In this document: positions 7,748-15,642 of the stretch, piece after piece
How positions within the stretch are numbered: position 1 is the stretch's first letter
Layout of the letters: every line of letters begins with the position of its first letter
Origin: Ignavibacteriales bacterium
GTDB taxonomy: Bacteria; Bacteroidota; Ignavibacteria; Ignavibacteriales; Melioribacteraceae
Assembly: GCA_007280825.1 (NCBI GenBank)
Contig: QYQI01000001.1
Span: 1 to 23,993 of the forward strand
DNA length: 23,993 bases
Direction of reading: 5' to 3'
Translations under genes and position numbers: made by a program
Notes under the pieces: generated by a model
The model's database searches: none
Seen by the model: only the letters and a program-made list of their open reading frames with translations
Told to the model about the DNA's origin: nothing

Positions 7748-7875
7748 AATTAGAAGTAACTGATACGGTAATGGTAATAACGGTTTGCGGAGCCTGCCGC
7801 TATCGAATATTACTCAAAGATTGGGATGACAAAGTATAACCATTGTTTCTTTTTAACTGATGTAAGCGAATTTAT

Positions 7876-8751
7876 ATGAAAAATAAAATTGCTTTAACTC
7901 TTAGAATTGTAATTGGTGCAGTATTTCTTTTTTCAGCTTATACAAAATTTATTTCGCCCGGTTTAACAGAAATAATTTTAGTTGATCATGGAATTGTTTC
8001 CACACGTGAGACAGCTGCCATAATAGTTCGGTTATTAATAGGTTTTGAATTCGCTTTAGGTATTCTACTCATCTTGCCGTATTCCTTAAAAACGATTGTG
8101 ATTCCTGCTGCAATTCTATTCCTAATAATTTTCACCGGATATTTAGCTTACACCGGATTCATATTAAAAGATACGCAGAACTGCGGATGCTTTGGTGAAA
8201 TGATAAAAATGTCTCCGCTTGAATCAATCATGAAAAATATTGTTTTGATAGCCGTTCTGATTTTACTTTTCAAATTTACAAACGAGAAGAAAAAACATTT
8301 TGTTACACCAACGGTAGTAGTGCTTTGTATAGCTTCAGTTTTTGTATTTCTTCCTGTCAATTCCCAAAAAGAATTTAAGTTTGCTAATTATACGAACTTT
8401 GAAAGTGAAGGAAGGGTTGATCTTTCACGCGACGAAAAATTATTAGTGATATTAAATTTAGAGTGCGATCACTGTCAAATTCTGGCGAAAGAATTATCCG
8501 AAATAAAAAACCAAACAAACAAGCTGCCTAAGTTATATGCTCTTCTTTTTAAGGAAGGAAATGTTACTGTTGATTCATTCGAGAAGATGACAAAATTTAA
8601 TTTTCCTTATCACATGATTGATATGAATGAGTTCTTAAATCTTATCGGGCAAACTCCGCCAAGAATTTATTGGTTAAAAAACGGAAAGGTAAAGGAAATA
8701 TGGGATGAGGATTTTCAAAAGAAGATATTGCAAAACTTTCCCGACAGATAA
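7876..8751 (+). CDS. MauE/DoxX-like membrane protein fused to a thioredoxin-like domain
   Basis: This 291-residue protein has two parts. Residues 1-135 form four membrane helices of the MauE/DoxX type, with LRIVIGAVFLFSAYTKF at the start and a conserved NCGCFGE (102-108) cysteine pair in the third loop, as in MauE/VKOR-linked redox membrane proteins. After a fifth helix (about 143-160), residues 165-291 look like a thioredoxin-fold domain with C197-D-H-C200 near the start and a late TPPRIYWLKNG stretch resembling the cis-Pro region. It probably carries thiol/disulfide electrons across the membrane. Fused proteins of this architecture are common in Bacteroidota, but the substrate is not established. 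It converges on pabA with a 19-nt gap. The fold is well supported; the role is inferred. Confidence 0.78.
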   Translation: MKNKIALTLRIVIGAVFLFSAYTKFISPGLTEIILVDHGIVSTRETAAIIVRLLIGFEFALGILLILPYSLKTIVIPAAILFLIIFTGYLAYTGFILKDTQNCGCFGEMIKMSPLESIMKNIVLIAVLILLFKFTNEKKKHFVTPTVVVLCIASVFVFLPVNSQKEFKFANYTNFESEGRVDLSRDEKLLVILNLECDHCQILAKELSEIKNQTNKLPKLYALLFKEGNVTVDSFEKMTKFNFPYHMIDMNEFLNLIGQTPPRIYWLKNGKVKEIWDEDFQKKILQNFPDR

Positions 8752-8770
8752 TAATCGCTTTTAGAAAGTT

Positions 8771-9343
8771 CTAATGATTTAACCAGTTGTTAATAATTTG
8801 CTTTCCATGTTTGGTCATAATCGATTCAGGATGGAATTGAACACCTTTCACATCATATTTAATATGTGATAGAGACATAATTACATCGCCTTCGCTTATA
8901 GATGTTATCTTCAAACAGTCTGGAAAATATTTCTTAGAGACAGCCCATGAGTGGTACAATCCGGCATCAAAATTTTGCGGAATGCTACTGAACAAGTAAT
9001 CATCCGAATCAATTACTTTTACATTAGTTGAAATGCCGTGGCAGACATCTGAAAAGTTATAAAGTTTTCCGCCGAATACCTCAGCTATTGCTTGATAACC
9101 GAGACAAATTCCCAAAATGCTTTTTGAAGAAGCAAATTGTTTGATAACTTCTTTCACAAGTCCGGCTTGTTCGGGAATTCCGGGTCCGGGTGAGATTAAT
9201 ATTTTTGAAAATTTATCTATCTCATCTAGAGTAAGTTCATCATTTTTAATAATAGTATAATCGTAATGAAATTCTTTAACGATTTGTTTTAAATTAAATG
9301 TGAAAGAATCGTAATTATCTATTATTAATATTTTGCTATTCAT
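8771..9343 (-). CDS. pabA: Aminodeoxychorismate synthase component 2 (glutamine amidotransferase)
   Basis: This 190-residue class I glutamine amidotransferase releases ammonia from glutamine for PabB. The catalytic triad is Cys80 in GICLGYQ, His171 and Glu173 in VQFHPES. NYDSFTFNL (10-18) and SPGPGIPEQAG (51-61) are the family signatures of PabA/TrpG. PabA and TrpG cannot be separated by motif alone. Its place beside pabB and pabC, with no trp genes, favours the folate role. It is transcribed divergently from pabB with only 12 bp between the start codons, so its promoter must lie in or next to pabB coding sequence. The length is normal. Confidence 0.93.
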   Translation of the reverse strand: MNSKILIIDNYDSFTFNLKQIVKEFHYDYTIIKNDELTLDEIDKFSKILISPGPGIPEQAGLVKEVIKQFASSKSILGICLGYQAIAEVFGGKLYNFSDVCHGISTNVKVIDSDDYLFSSIPQNFDAGLYHSWAVSKKYFPDCLKITSISEGDVIMSLSHIKYDVKGVQFHPESIMTKHGKQIINNWLNH

Positions 9344-9355
9344 TATCTTTAAAAC

Positions 9356-10333
9356 ATGAACATTAATAAATCACTTGTACTAGAAACTATGAACAAATAC
9401 GGGAAGAATAAAATTCCCTTTCTATTCATTATTGATTTTGATATGCTTGAACCGCAAATCATTAAACTGAATGAAATAAATCCATCGGAGATTCTGTTCA
9501 ATATTAACGGGAGAAAAAATTACGAAACAAAATTACTCCCGGACAAAAATATTCAATTTGATAAATCTCAGGTTCCATTTGAGATTTACAAAAGATCATT
9601 TGACAAAGTATTAAAACAAATTCGAGACGGCAACACATATCTCCTCAATCTAACTTTTCCGACCGGGATAAAAACAAATTTAACACTTAAAGAGATATTT
9701 TTGCTAAGTAATGCAAAATATAAATTGTTTTATAAAAACAAATTTATTGTATTCTCACCGGAATCGTTTATAAGAATAGAAGGAAACACTATTTCATCAT
9801 ATCCCATGAAAGGAACTATAGATAGTTCGACTCCTAATGCTGAAGAAATTATTCTTAGCGATAAAAAAGAAACAGCAGAACATAATACAATTGTTGATTT
9901 GATAAGGAACGATTTAAATATGATCTCAAGTAATGTGCAAGTTGAGAAATACCGGTATGTCGAAAAAATAGTTACGAATGATAAATCATTATTGCAGGTA
10001 AGTTCAAAAATAACTGGAACACTAGAAGAAAATTACAACACTAAAATAGGCGAAATGATATTTACTTTACTTCCTGCAGGTTCTATTAGCGGTGCCCCAA
10101 AGGAAAAAACTGTTGAGATAATAAGAGAAGCGGAAATATATTCAAGAGGTTTCTACACCGGTATTTTTGGGTACTATGACGGTTCGGTTCTAGATAGCGC
10201 TGTTATGATACGATTCATAGAAAAGGAAGATGAAAAATATTTCTACAAGAGCGGTGGGGGAATTACTTTTTTGAGTGATGCTAAATCTGAATATCAAGAA
10301 TTAATAGATAAAGTTTATGTCCCGATTAATTGA
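9356..10333 (+). CDS. pabB: Aminodeoxychorismate synthase component 1
   Basis: This 325-residue chorismate-binding enzyme aminates chorismate to 4-amino-4-deoxychorismate with ammonia from PabA. The key residue is Lys152 in YPMKGT, which matches the nucleophilic Lys of the PIKGT motif in PabB. Anthranilate synthase has Ala there, so this is not TrpE. AEHNTIVDLIRNDL (174-187) and LPAGSISGAPKEKT (239-252) carry the chorismate and magnesium-binding residues. RGFYTGIFGY follows. The protein is shorter than the ~450-residue E. coli enzyme because the N-terminal domain is reduced, as in other Bacteroidota. The 3' end overlaps pabC by 17 nt in another frame, so the two are translationally coupled. 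Confidence 0.95.
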   Translation: MNINKSLVLETMNKYGKNKIPFLFIIDFDMLEPQIIKLNEINPSEILFNINGRKNYETKLLPDKNIQFDKSQVPFEIYKRSFDKVLKQIRDGNTYLLNLTFPTGIKTNLTLKEIFLLSNAKYKLFYKNKFIVFSPESFIRIEGNTISSYPMKGTIDSSTPNAEEIILSDKKETAEHNTIVDLIRNDLNMISSNVQVEKYRYVEKIVTNDKSLLQVSSKITGTLEENYNTKIGEMIFTLLPAGSISGAPKEKTVEIIREAEIYSRGFYTGIFGYYDGSVLDSAVMIRFIEKEDEKYFYKSGGGITFLSDAKSEYQELIDKVYVPIN

Positions 10334-10913
10334 AAGTATAAAAGTATATAACAAGAGATTGTATAATATCGAATACCATAATGTTCGGATGAATAACTCA
10401 CGTGCTGAACTCTTTAATGCAAAAGATCAAATTGATCTTAGCCAGATCATTTTATTACCGGATGATTTATCAAATGAACTTTATAAATGCCGAATTATCT
10501 ATTCAGAAGAAATTGTTAGCATAGATTTTCAGAAATACAACAAGAAAAAAATAAATTGCTTACAAATTGTACCTGATAATGAAATTACTTATTCCCATAA
10601 ATTTGAAAACAGAACCATATTTGAAGATCATCTTACAAAATCTAAAGCAGATGAAATATTAATTATCAAAAACGGATTTGTAACCGATACGAGTTTTTCA
10701 AATGTTGTTTTTTTTGACGGAACAAAATATTTCACTCCTACATCACCTCTACTAAAAGGGACAAAGAGAACAAAGCTTCTCGCTGAAGGCATTATTCAAG
10801 AAGAAGAGATTAGATTAAATGATATTCAAAAGTTCAAGTTTGTTTATTTGGTTAATGCTTTATTGGATTTAAGAGAAGAGAATAGAATTCCAATTGAGAA
10901 AATTATTATGTGA
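10317..10913 (+). CDS. pabC: Aminodeoxychorismate lyase-like PLP enzyme (class IV aminotransferase fold, short)
   Basis: This 198-residue class IV PLP protein probably removes pyruvate from aminodeoxychorismate to give p-aminobenzoate. Lys95 in YSHKFENR is the expected Schiff-base lysine. The region DEILIIKNGFVTDTSFSNVVFF (112-133) matches the family's 'deal..ng.v.E.s.sNif' block, but the usual Glu is Asp124. The protein is clearly shorter than typical PabC (about 270 residues), mainly from a reduced N-terminal domain. Similar short members sit beside pabB in other Bacteroidota. The start overlaps the end of pabB by 17 nt, which ties it to this pathway. A branched-chain aminotransferase role is less likely because of the length and context. 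Confidence 0.85.
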   Translation: MSRLIESIKVYNKRLYNIEYHNVRMNNSRAELFNAKDQIDLSQIILLPDDLSNELYKCRIIYSEEIVSIDFQKYNKKKINCLQIVPDNEITYSHKFENRTIFEDHLTKSKADEILIIKNGFVTDTSFSNVVFFDGTKYFTPTSPLLKGTKRTKLLAEGIIQEEEIRLNDIQKFKFVYLVNALLDLREENRIPIEKIIM

Positions 10914-10920
10914 TAGAATT

Positions 10921-10953
10921 ATAAAAGACCCCGACTTTGTCGGGGTCTTTTAT
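10921..10953. terminator. Bidirectional terminator between pabC and the zinc-ribbon gene
   Basis: A perfect 15-bp inverted repeat pairs ATAAAAGACCCCGAC (10921-10935) with its complement at 10939-10953 around a TTT loop. The stem has A-rich and T-rich flanks, so it can terminate pabC on the plus strand and the gene ending at 10962 on the minus strand. The two genes are convergent. Confidence 0.93.
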
Positions 10954-10961
10954 TATATAAG

Positions 10962-11699
10962 CTAAAACTTAATTTTCTTTTCAACTTCAGCTGCAACATC
11001 GGGTGATACTAATATCCTACCGCATGATTCGCAAGAAAATAATCTCTTGCTCGATTTGATCTCAAGCTGTCGCTGCGGGGGTACCACATTATGACATCCG
11101 GAACACGCTGCTCTTATAATTGTAACTACAGCTTTTCCGCCAAGAGCTTTACGGATTCTGCTGTATGTATTGTAATCTGGTTTGCGGACTTTTGTTGCAA
11201 CCTTATCGCGTTTATCTTTTAACCGAGCTTCTTCGCGTTCATTAGCTTTGATGATTTGTTTTAGTTCCGTTTCTTTCTCCTTCAAATCTTTTGAAAGAGT
11301 ATCGAGCTGCGGTTCAACTTCACTAATTTCTTTTTTCAATTTCTGAACAAGATCTTCAAGCGCAGAACTTTCCGCTTCAAGTTTTGTAATCTGTCCCTCG
11401 CTATGATCAATCTCTTTGGTGAGAGCATCATACTCTTTGTTATTGCGGACCTGGTAAAGCTGGGATTTGAACTTTTTAAGATTGGCTTTCAACCGGTCAA
11501 CATCTTCATCATTCTGTTTGCGTTTATTGATAGAGCTTTTCTTTTCAGCTTCTTTAGTTTCAATTTGCTCATCAATAGTATTGATCTGAAATTTCAGATC
11601 ATTAACTGCTGCGGGAAGGTCGCCGCGCAATTCTTCAAGTTCATCGAGTTGATTATCGATCAATTGAAGTTCGTAGAGAACCGAGAGTTTTTCTATCAA
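10962..11699 (-). CDS. Coiled-coil C4 zinc-ribbon protein (DUF164/CdsZ-like)
   Basis: This 245-residue protein has a long charged coiled coil (about residues 10-170, rich in K/E/L heptads) followed by a C4 zinc ribbon with Cys199-x2-Cys202 and Cys223-x2-Cys226. It matches the DUF164/zf-RING_7 architecture of HP0958 (FlgZ) and Chlamydia CT398, where the coiled-coil hairpin binds protein or nucleic-acid partners. Its role here is not known. The start is a TTG at 11699 with a strong AAGGAG (11706-11711) 6 nt upstream. That Shine-Dalgarno overlaps the stop codon of the nif3-like gene, so translation is coupled. DUF164 and Nif3 genes are neighbours in many bacteria. The gene ends just before the bidirectional terminator. 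Confidence 0.87.
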   Translation of the reverse strand: MIEKLSVLYELQLIDNQLDELEELRGDLPAAVNDLKFQINTIDEQIETKEAEKKSSINKRKQNDEDVDRLKANLKKFKSQLYQVRNNKEYDALTKEIDHSEGQITKLEAESSALEDLVQKLKKEISEVEPQLDTLSKDLKEKETELKQIIKANEREEARLKDKRDKVATKVRKPDYNTYSRIRKALGGKAVVTIIRAACSGCHNVVPPQRQLEIKSSKRLFSCESCGRILVSPDVAAEVEKKIKF

Positions 11700-11709
11700 A
11701 GTGGACTCC

Positions 11710-12822
11710 TTATTGTTTATAAAATTTGACCGGGTTGGTACTGCCCGAATATTTTAAAACTTTTATACCGCTGCTTTTTGGAATAAAATTATTAATTACT
11801 TGTTGAGCAGCTTTTAATGAAATAATTTCTGTTTCATAATGACCGGCATCTATCAATAAAATTTTTCTTTCGGCGTCTTGGTAAGTATGATATTTTATAT
11901 CTGCAGTTACAAAAGCATCAGCTTCTTCTGAAATAGCTTGTGTCAATAGTTCAGAGCCCGATCCGCCGCAGACAGCAATTTTTTTAATTGTTTTCCCCGT
12001 TCCTTCGCAATATTTAAGAGCTTTTGTTTTTAACGATTTTGAAACGAACGATAAAAATTTATTTTCATTCATTTCTTTTTCAAGTTCACCGATTGCACCG
12101 GCACCATAATTTACGTTTTTATTTTTAAGAGGATAAATATCATATGCCGGTTCTTCATAAGGATGTGTTTTTACAATTGCGGAAATCACTTTATTTAATT
12201 TCCAAGAATCTACTATAACTTCCAATCGAATTTCATTCACATTTTCAAAACGATTTTTCTTCCCGACTTGAGGATTAGATTTATCAGATCCCTTAAAAGT
12301 TCCTTCACCGGAGGATCTAAAACTGCAATTTTCATACTCGCCGATTATTCCTCCGCCTGCCGAAAATATTGCTTCAGAAATTTTATCTAAGCTTGTTGCT
12401 GGAATAAATGTAACTACTTTGAATTGATTGTTCTCTTCGTTTTCTAGAAATCGGATATTCTTTAATTTTAAAACTTTAGCAAGTTCGAATGATACACCGT
12501 CTTTTATGGAATCGAAGTTTGTGTGGGCAGAATAAACGCTGATGTTATGTTTGAACAATTTATCAATCAGTTTTGCTAAAGAATTATTTTCGGTATCTAA
12601 TTTTTTTATTGGTTTGAATATGAGAGGGTGGTGAGTAAATATAAAGTTACATTTTTTTTGAAGGGATTCTTTTAGGACTTCATCATTAAGCTCAAGACAG
12701 AGCATGATGCTTTTGATTTTTTGCCTCCTCGAGCCAATTTGAAGTCCAACATTGTCCTTCTCCCAAGCGGCTCCGGGCGGCGCCCAATCATCCAGATATT
12801 TTGTCAATTCTCCAACAATCAT
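11710..12822 (-). CDS. Nif3-like dinuclear metal-centre protein
   Basis: This 370-residue member of the NIF3/YbgI family forms ring-shaped hexamers with a dinuclear metal site. The visible metal ligands are His64/His65 in THHPLIF, His100 with Asp104 in SAHTNFD, and the C-terminal DAGHYETE (about residues 328-335). The protein is longer than E. coli YbgI (247 residues) because of a middle domain (about 130-240) with a KTHPYEEPAYDIYPL motif, typical of the CutA/PII-like insert of the long form. It is often annotated as a GTP cyclohydrolase I type 2 homologue, but the true function is not established. It is upstream of, and translationally coupled to, the zinc-ribbon gene. A terminator-like hairpin ends only 9 nt before its start codon. 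Confidence 0.93.
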   Translation of the reverse strand: MIVGELTKYLDDWAPPGAAWEKDNVGLQIGSRRQKIKSIMLCLELNDEVLKESLQKKCNFIFTHHPLIFKPIKKLDTENNSLAKLIDKLFKHNISVYSAHTNFDSIKDGVSFELAKVLKLKNIRFLENEENNQFKVVTFIPATSLDKISEAIFSAGGGIIGEYENCSFRSSGEGTFKGSDKSNPQVGKKNRFENVNEIRLEVIVDSWKLNKVISAIVKTHPYEEPAYDIYPLKNKNVNYGAGAIGELEKEMNENKFLSFVSKSLKTKALKYCEGTGKTIKKIAVCGGSGSELLTQAISEEADAFVTADIKYHTYQDAERKILLIDAGHYETEIISLKAAQQVINNFIPKSSGIKVLKYSGSTNPVKFYKQ

Positions 12823-12861
12823 ATATAAAAAAAATGCACTCTTGATATTGTGAGTGCATTT
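12823..12861 (-). terminator. Rho-independent terminator downstream of ispG, directly before the nif3-like start
   Basis: A 10-bp perfect stem pairs 12832-12841 (AAATGCACTC) with 12852-12861 around a 10-nt loop. On the minus strand it is followed by a run of T's (A-run at 12827-12834 on the plus strand), as a terminator of the ispG transcript should be. It lies between the ispG stop and the nif3-like start, 9 nt from the latter. Confidence 0.78.
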
Positions 12862-12987
12862 GGTAATCAGAATCCTCTATTTAAAAGTTCTGTGTTCTTT
12901 CGTTTGCCTGATTTGATTAAAAATTTTCTCATATTTGCACACAAAATATACCATAAACGCGTATAAGATTCAAACTAATATATGGTG

Positions 12988-14946
12988 TCAAATTTTAGTC
13001 GGTTCTATCCAGCTCCCTTTTTCACGAATAATTTCAATTAATTCATCTACAGCATTTTCAGAATTCACATTTCTACGCACAATATCTTTGCCGTGGTATA
13101 GCGTTATTTTATTGGTTCCGGAACCAACATATCCGAAATCCGCATCCGCCATTTCTCCCGGTCCGTTAACTATGCATCCCATAATCGCAATCTTAACACC
13201 CTTTAAATGTTCGGTCCGTTTACGAATTTTGTTTGTTACTTCAACGAGATCAAATAAAGTTCTTCCGCAAGAAGGGCATGCGATGTATTCTGTTTTAGAA
13301 ATTCTTGTTCTCGCGGCTTGAAGAATTCCAAAGCACGTTCTATTGATAAATTCTTTTTCGAAATTATTGTTCGATTGATCTCTCCCGGTTAACCACACAC
13401 CATCACCAAAACCATCTATAAGCAAAGAACCAAAATCTGTTGATGCATATAAACGGAAAGTATTTTCGTCCATTTTTTCATAAGATCTTTTTATGATAAC
13501 CGGATTTTTTATGTTTCTAAGCATCAACTCAAAAAAAACACGGCGCTGTTCTGCCATTCCATGTAAATTGCTTGTCGATAAAACTAAAACAACCGTTTGA
13601 TCATTTGCTATTACTGAAAGCAGATCGCTAAAAGTTGACTGCTGATTCATTTCAACAAAATTTAGAATAAATGATTTATTTCCGGCAGACTTGTATTGTT
13701 CAATGGATGAATAGAAAGGGACTCCTTTTGTTTGATCTACGAGCGATGACCATTTTTCATAATTGTAAATAACTTTTAGAGTGGTCGGTGATTCAAAATG
13801 TAAATCATTATTTCCTATGAATAAAAGATCGCTTGCCTGATCTGTCATGTTCCATTTATCTATTATCTGATCATAAATGAAACCGATTTGAGTTAAATCT
13901 TTGTTGTTGATAATTCTTTCTTCACTGAAATCCGAAATTACTTTTGGAACAGTTGCGCCACCGATTCCAGCAACCTCAAACGTTTCTCTTCGTTGATAAA
14001 TGAAAGGATCTTTTGGTGATTCTATAATTGAAATTATTGATGAGTGGCTTTCTCTTTTGTTATATCTTTGCACTAATGAAATTGCAACCGGTACTTCAAA
14101 TTCTGGTTCTTCTGTTAGTGAAACACGAATTGTATCACCGATTCCATCTTCGAGTAATGTCCCGATTCCCAGAGCAGATTTAATTCTTCCATCTTCACCA
14201 TCGCCCGCTTCAGTTACACCGAGGTGCAATGGGTAATTCATATTTTCAGATTCCATTCTTTGGATTAGTAAACGATAAGCTTGAACCATTACCTGCGGAT
14301 TGCTGGACTTCATGGATAAAACAATATTATGATAATTTAAGTCTTCACATATTCGTAAAAATTCTAAAGCTGATTCAACCATACCATGCGGTGTATCTCC
14401 GTAACGGCTCATAATACGATCTGATAACGAACCGTGATTAGTTCCGATTCGCATAGCAGTTCCGCACTCTTTGCAAATTTTTACAAGCGGTGAAAACTTT
14501 TCTCTTATTCGGTCAAGTTCGGAATTATATTCTGCATCTGTATATTCAATAACTTGAAATTTTTTCTTATCGGCATAATTGCCCGGATTCACTCTTACCT
14601 TTTCAACAATTCGAGCTGCAAGTTCTGCGGCATTAGGAGTGAAATGAATATCAGCAATAAGAGGTGTGTTATATCCACGCTTGCGTAATTCATTTTTAAT
14701 GTTGCGAAGATTTTCCGCTTCGTTGATGCTGGGCGCCGTGATGCGGACATACTCACAACCTGCCTTAATCATTCTTATTGATTGTTCAACCGTAGCTATT
14801 GTATTCATAGTATCTGTCGTAGTCATTGATTGTATTCGGATCGGATTGTTTGCGCCAAGAGGAACATCGCCGATAAAAACTTCGCGTGTTTTGTAGCGGG
14901 AATATTGAGTTAGACTATTACAATATTTTGTAATTTTTTCAATCAT
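12988..14946 (-). CDS. ispG: 4-hydroxy-3-methylbut-2-en-1-yl diphosphate synthase, long form (IspG/GcpE)
   Basis: This 652-residue enzyme converts 2-C-methyl-D-erythritol 2,4-cyclodiphosphate to HMBPP in the MEP isoprenoid pathway. The N-terminal TIM barrel has QSMTTTDT and PLIADIHFTP. The C-terminal domain carries the 4Fe-4S ligands Cys557, Cys560 and Cys591, plus Glu598 in CIVNGPGE; the Cys-to-Glu spacing is as in E. coli IspG. E. coli IspG is about 370 residues. The extra ~270 residues lie between barrel and cluster domain, as in the three-domain form of Bacteroidota, Chlorobi and plants. The ATG start is 38 nt after the end of the DJ-1-like gene on the same strand, so they may be co-transcribed. 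A terminator hairpin follows. Confidence 0.97.
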   Translation of the reverse strand: MIEKITKYCNSLTQYSRYKTREVFIGDVPLGANNPIRIQSMTTTDTMNTIATVEQSIRMIKAGCEYVRITAPSINEAENLRNIKNELRKRGYNTPLIADIHFTPNAAELAARIVEKVRVNPGNYADKKKFQVIEYTDAEYNSELDRIREKFSPLVKICKECGTAMRIGTNHGSLSDRIMSRYGDTPHGMVESALEFLRICEDLNYHNIVLSMKSSNPQVMVQAYRLLIQRMESENMNYPLHLGVTEAGDGEDGRIKSALGIGTLLEDGIGDTIRVSLTEEPEFEVPVAISLVQRYNKRESHSSIISIIESPKDPFIYQRRETFEVAGIGGATVPKVISDFSEERIINNKDLTQIGFIYDQIIDKWNMTDQASDLLFIGNNDLHFESPTTLKVIYNYEKWSSLVDQTKGVPFYSSIEQYKSAGNKSFILNFVEMNQQSTFSDLLSVIANDQTVVLVLSTSNLHGMAEQRRVFFELMLRNIKNPVIIKRSYEKMDENTFRLYASTDFGSLLIDGFGDGVWLTGRDQSNNNFEKEFINRTCFGILQAARTRISKTEYIACPSCGRTLFDLVEVTNKIRKRTEHLKGVKIAIMGCIVNGPGEMADADFGYVGSGTNKITLYHGKDIVRRNVNSENAVDELIEIIREKGSWIEPTKI

Positions 14947-14984
14947 GATGCAACATAATTAACAAGAATAAATGGCAAGAAGTT

Positions 14985-15503
14985 CTAATTTGTTTTCGCA
15001 AGTTCGTATAAAAATGTTTTGATGAACTCAGGAGCGGCTGGGGGATTTTGTGCCGTAATAATATTTTTCTGTATAACAACAGGTGAATCTTTATAATCAA
15101 CGCCTTGTTTTTCAAGTTCCTTCCTATCATCCGAATGGCAAGCAGCACATTCAGAAAGTATTCCGGCTTTAGCTAAAATAATTACCGCACTGCAGATCGC
15201 GCCGACCGGTTTTTTACTTTTAGAAAATTTTTGAGCGGTTGATTGAATAACCGGATCGTTCCAATAATTTCTCATACCGCTTCCGCCGATAAGTATTAAT
15301 CCGCCAAAATTACTTTCGTGAATGTTATAAAGCTGGACATCATTTTTAACTTTTAATCCGTTTGAACCGATACAGAGTGAGTATGAATCCGATGCGATGA
15401 ATATTTTTATATCAGCTCTTTCGAGAGCGTTGGTAATAATTAGATATTCTTCTTCGTTGAATTTTTGTGCCGGAAGGATTAATAGAACACTTTTCTTAAT
15501 CAA
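14985..15503 (-). CDS. DJ-1/PfpI superfamily protein
   Basis: This 172-residue flavodoxin-like alpha/beta protein has the DJ-1 features. Glu17/Glu18 lie in FNEEEY near the N-terminus, GGLILIGGSGMRNY (67-80) forms the glycine-rich turn, and the nucleophile elbow is GAICSAV with Cys104. The residue after the cysteine is Ser, not the His of PfpI proteases, so protease activity is doubtful. Family members include glyoxalases/deglycases, chaperones and redox sensors, and I cannot choose among them. The start appears to be TTG (15501-15503), since the fold begins at once with KKSVLLILP and no ATG lies upstream in frame. It precedes ispG by 38 nt. Confidence 0.82.
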   Translation of the reverse strand: MIKKSVLLILPAQKFNEEEYLIITNALERADIKIFIASDSYSLCIGSNGLKVKNDVQLYNIHESNFGGLILIGGSGMRNYWNDPVIQSTAQKFSKSKKPVGAICSAVIILAKAGILSECAACHSDDRKELEKQGVDYKDSPVVIQKNIITAQNPPAAPEFIKTFLYELAKTN

Positions 15504-15572
15504 AAATTTAACTCTTTCTTGTTTCAGTAATCAAAATACAAATATAAATTTTGATCGGCAATCTTATGGAAG

Positions 15573-15603
15573 TTTGGTTTGACGGAATAAATTTCTAATT
15601 TCG
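15573..15603 (+). promoter_or_regulatory. Candidate promoter of dnaG
   Basis: TTTG (15573-15576), a 19-nt spacer and TAATTTCG (15596-15603) resemble the Bacteroidota -33/-7 pattern TTTG-N19-TAnnTTTG with one mismatch. It lies about 40 nt before the dnaG start, in the divergent gap with the DJ-1-like gene. The match is by eye only. Confidence 0.35.
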
Positions 15604-15642
15604 TTTGTATAAAGTTCACCACGAAGGCAAAAACTTATAAAC

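Noticed and set aside
7781..7800. Possible hairpin GCGG...CCGC after the NTF2-fold gene
   Set aside because: Only 4 bp pair and no T-run follows.
12935..13321. Plus-strand open frame antisense to the end of ispG
   Set aside because: ispG on the other strand has full family motifs through this region; the antisense frame has no domain character.
15135..15149. CxxCH motif (CAACH, residues 119-123) in the DJ-1-like protein
   Set aside because: The protein has no signal peptide and a cytoplasmic fold, so a c-type heme is not expected; chance match.
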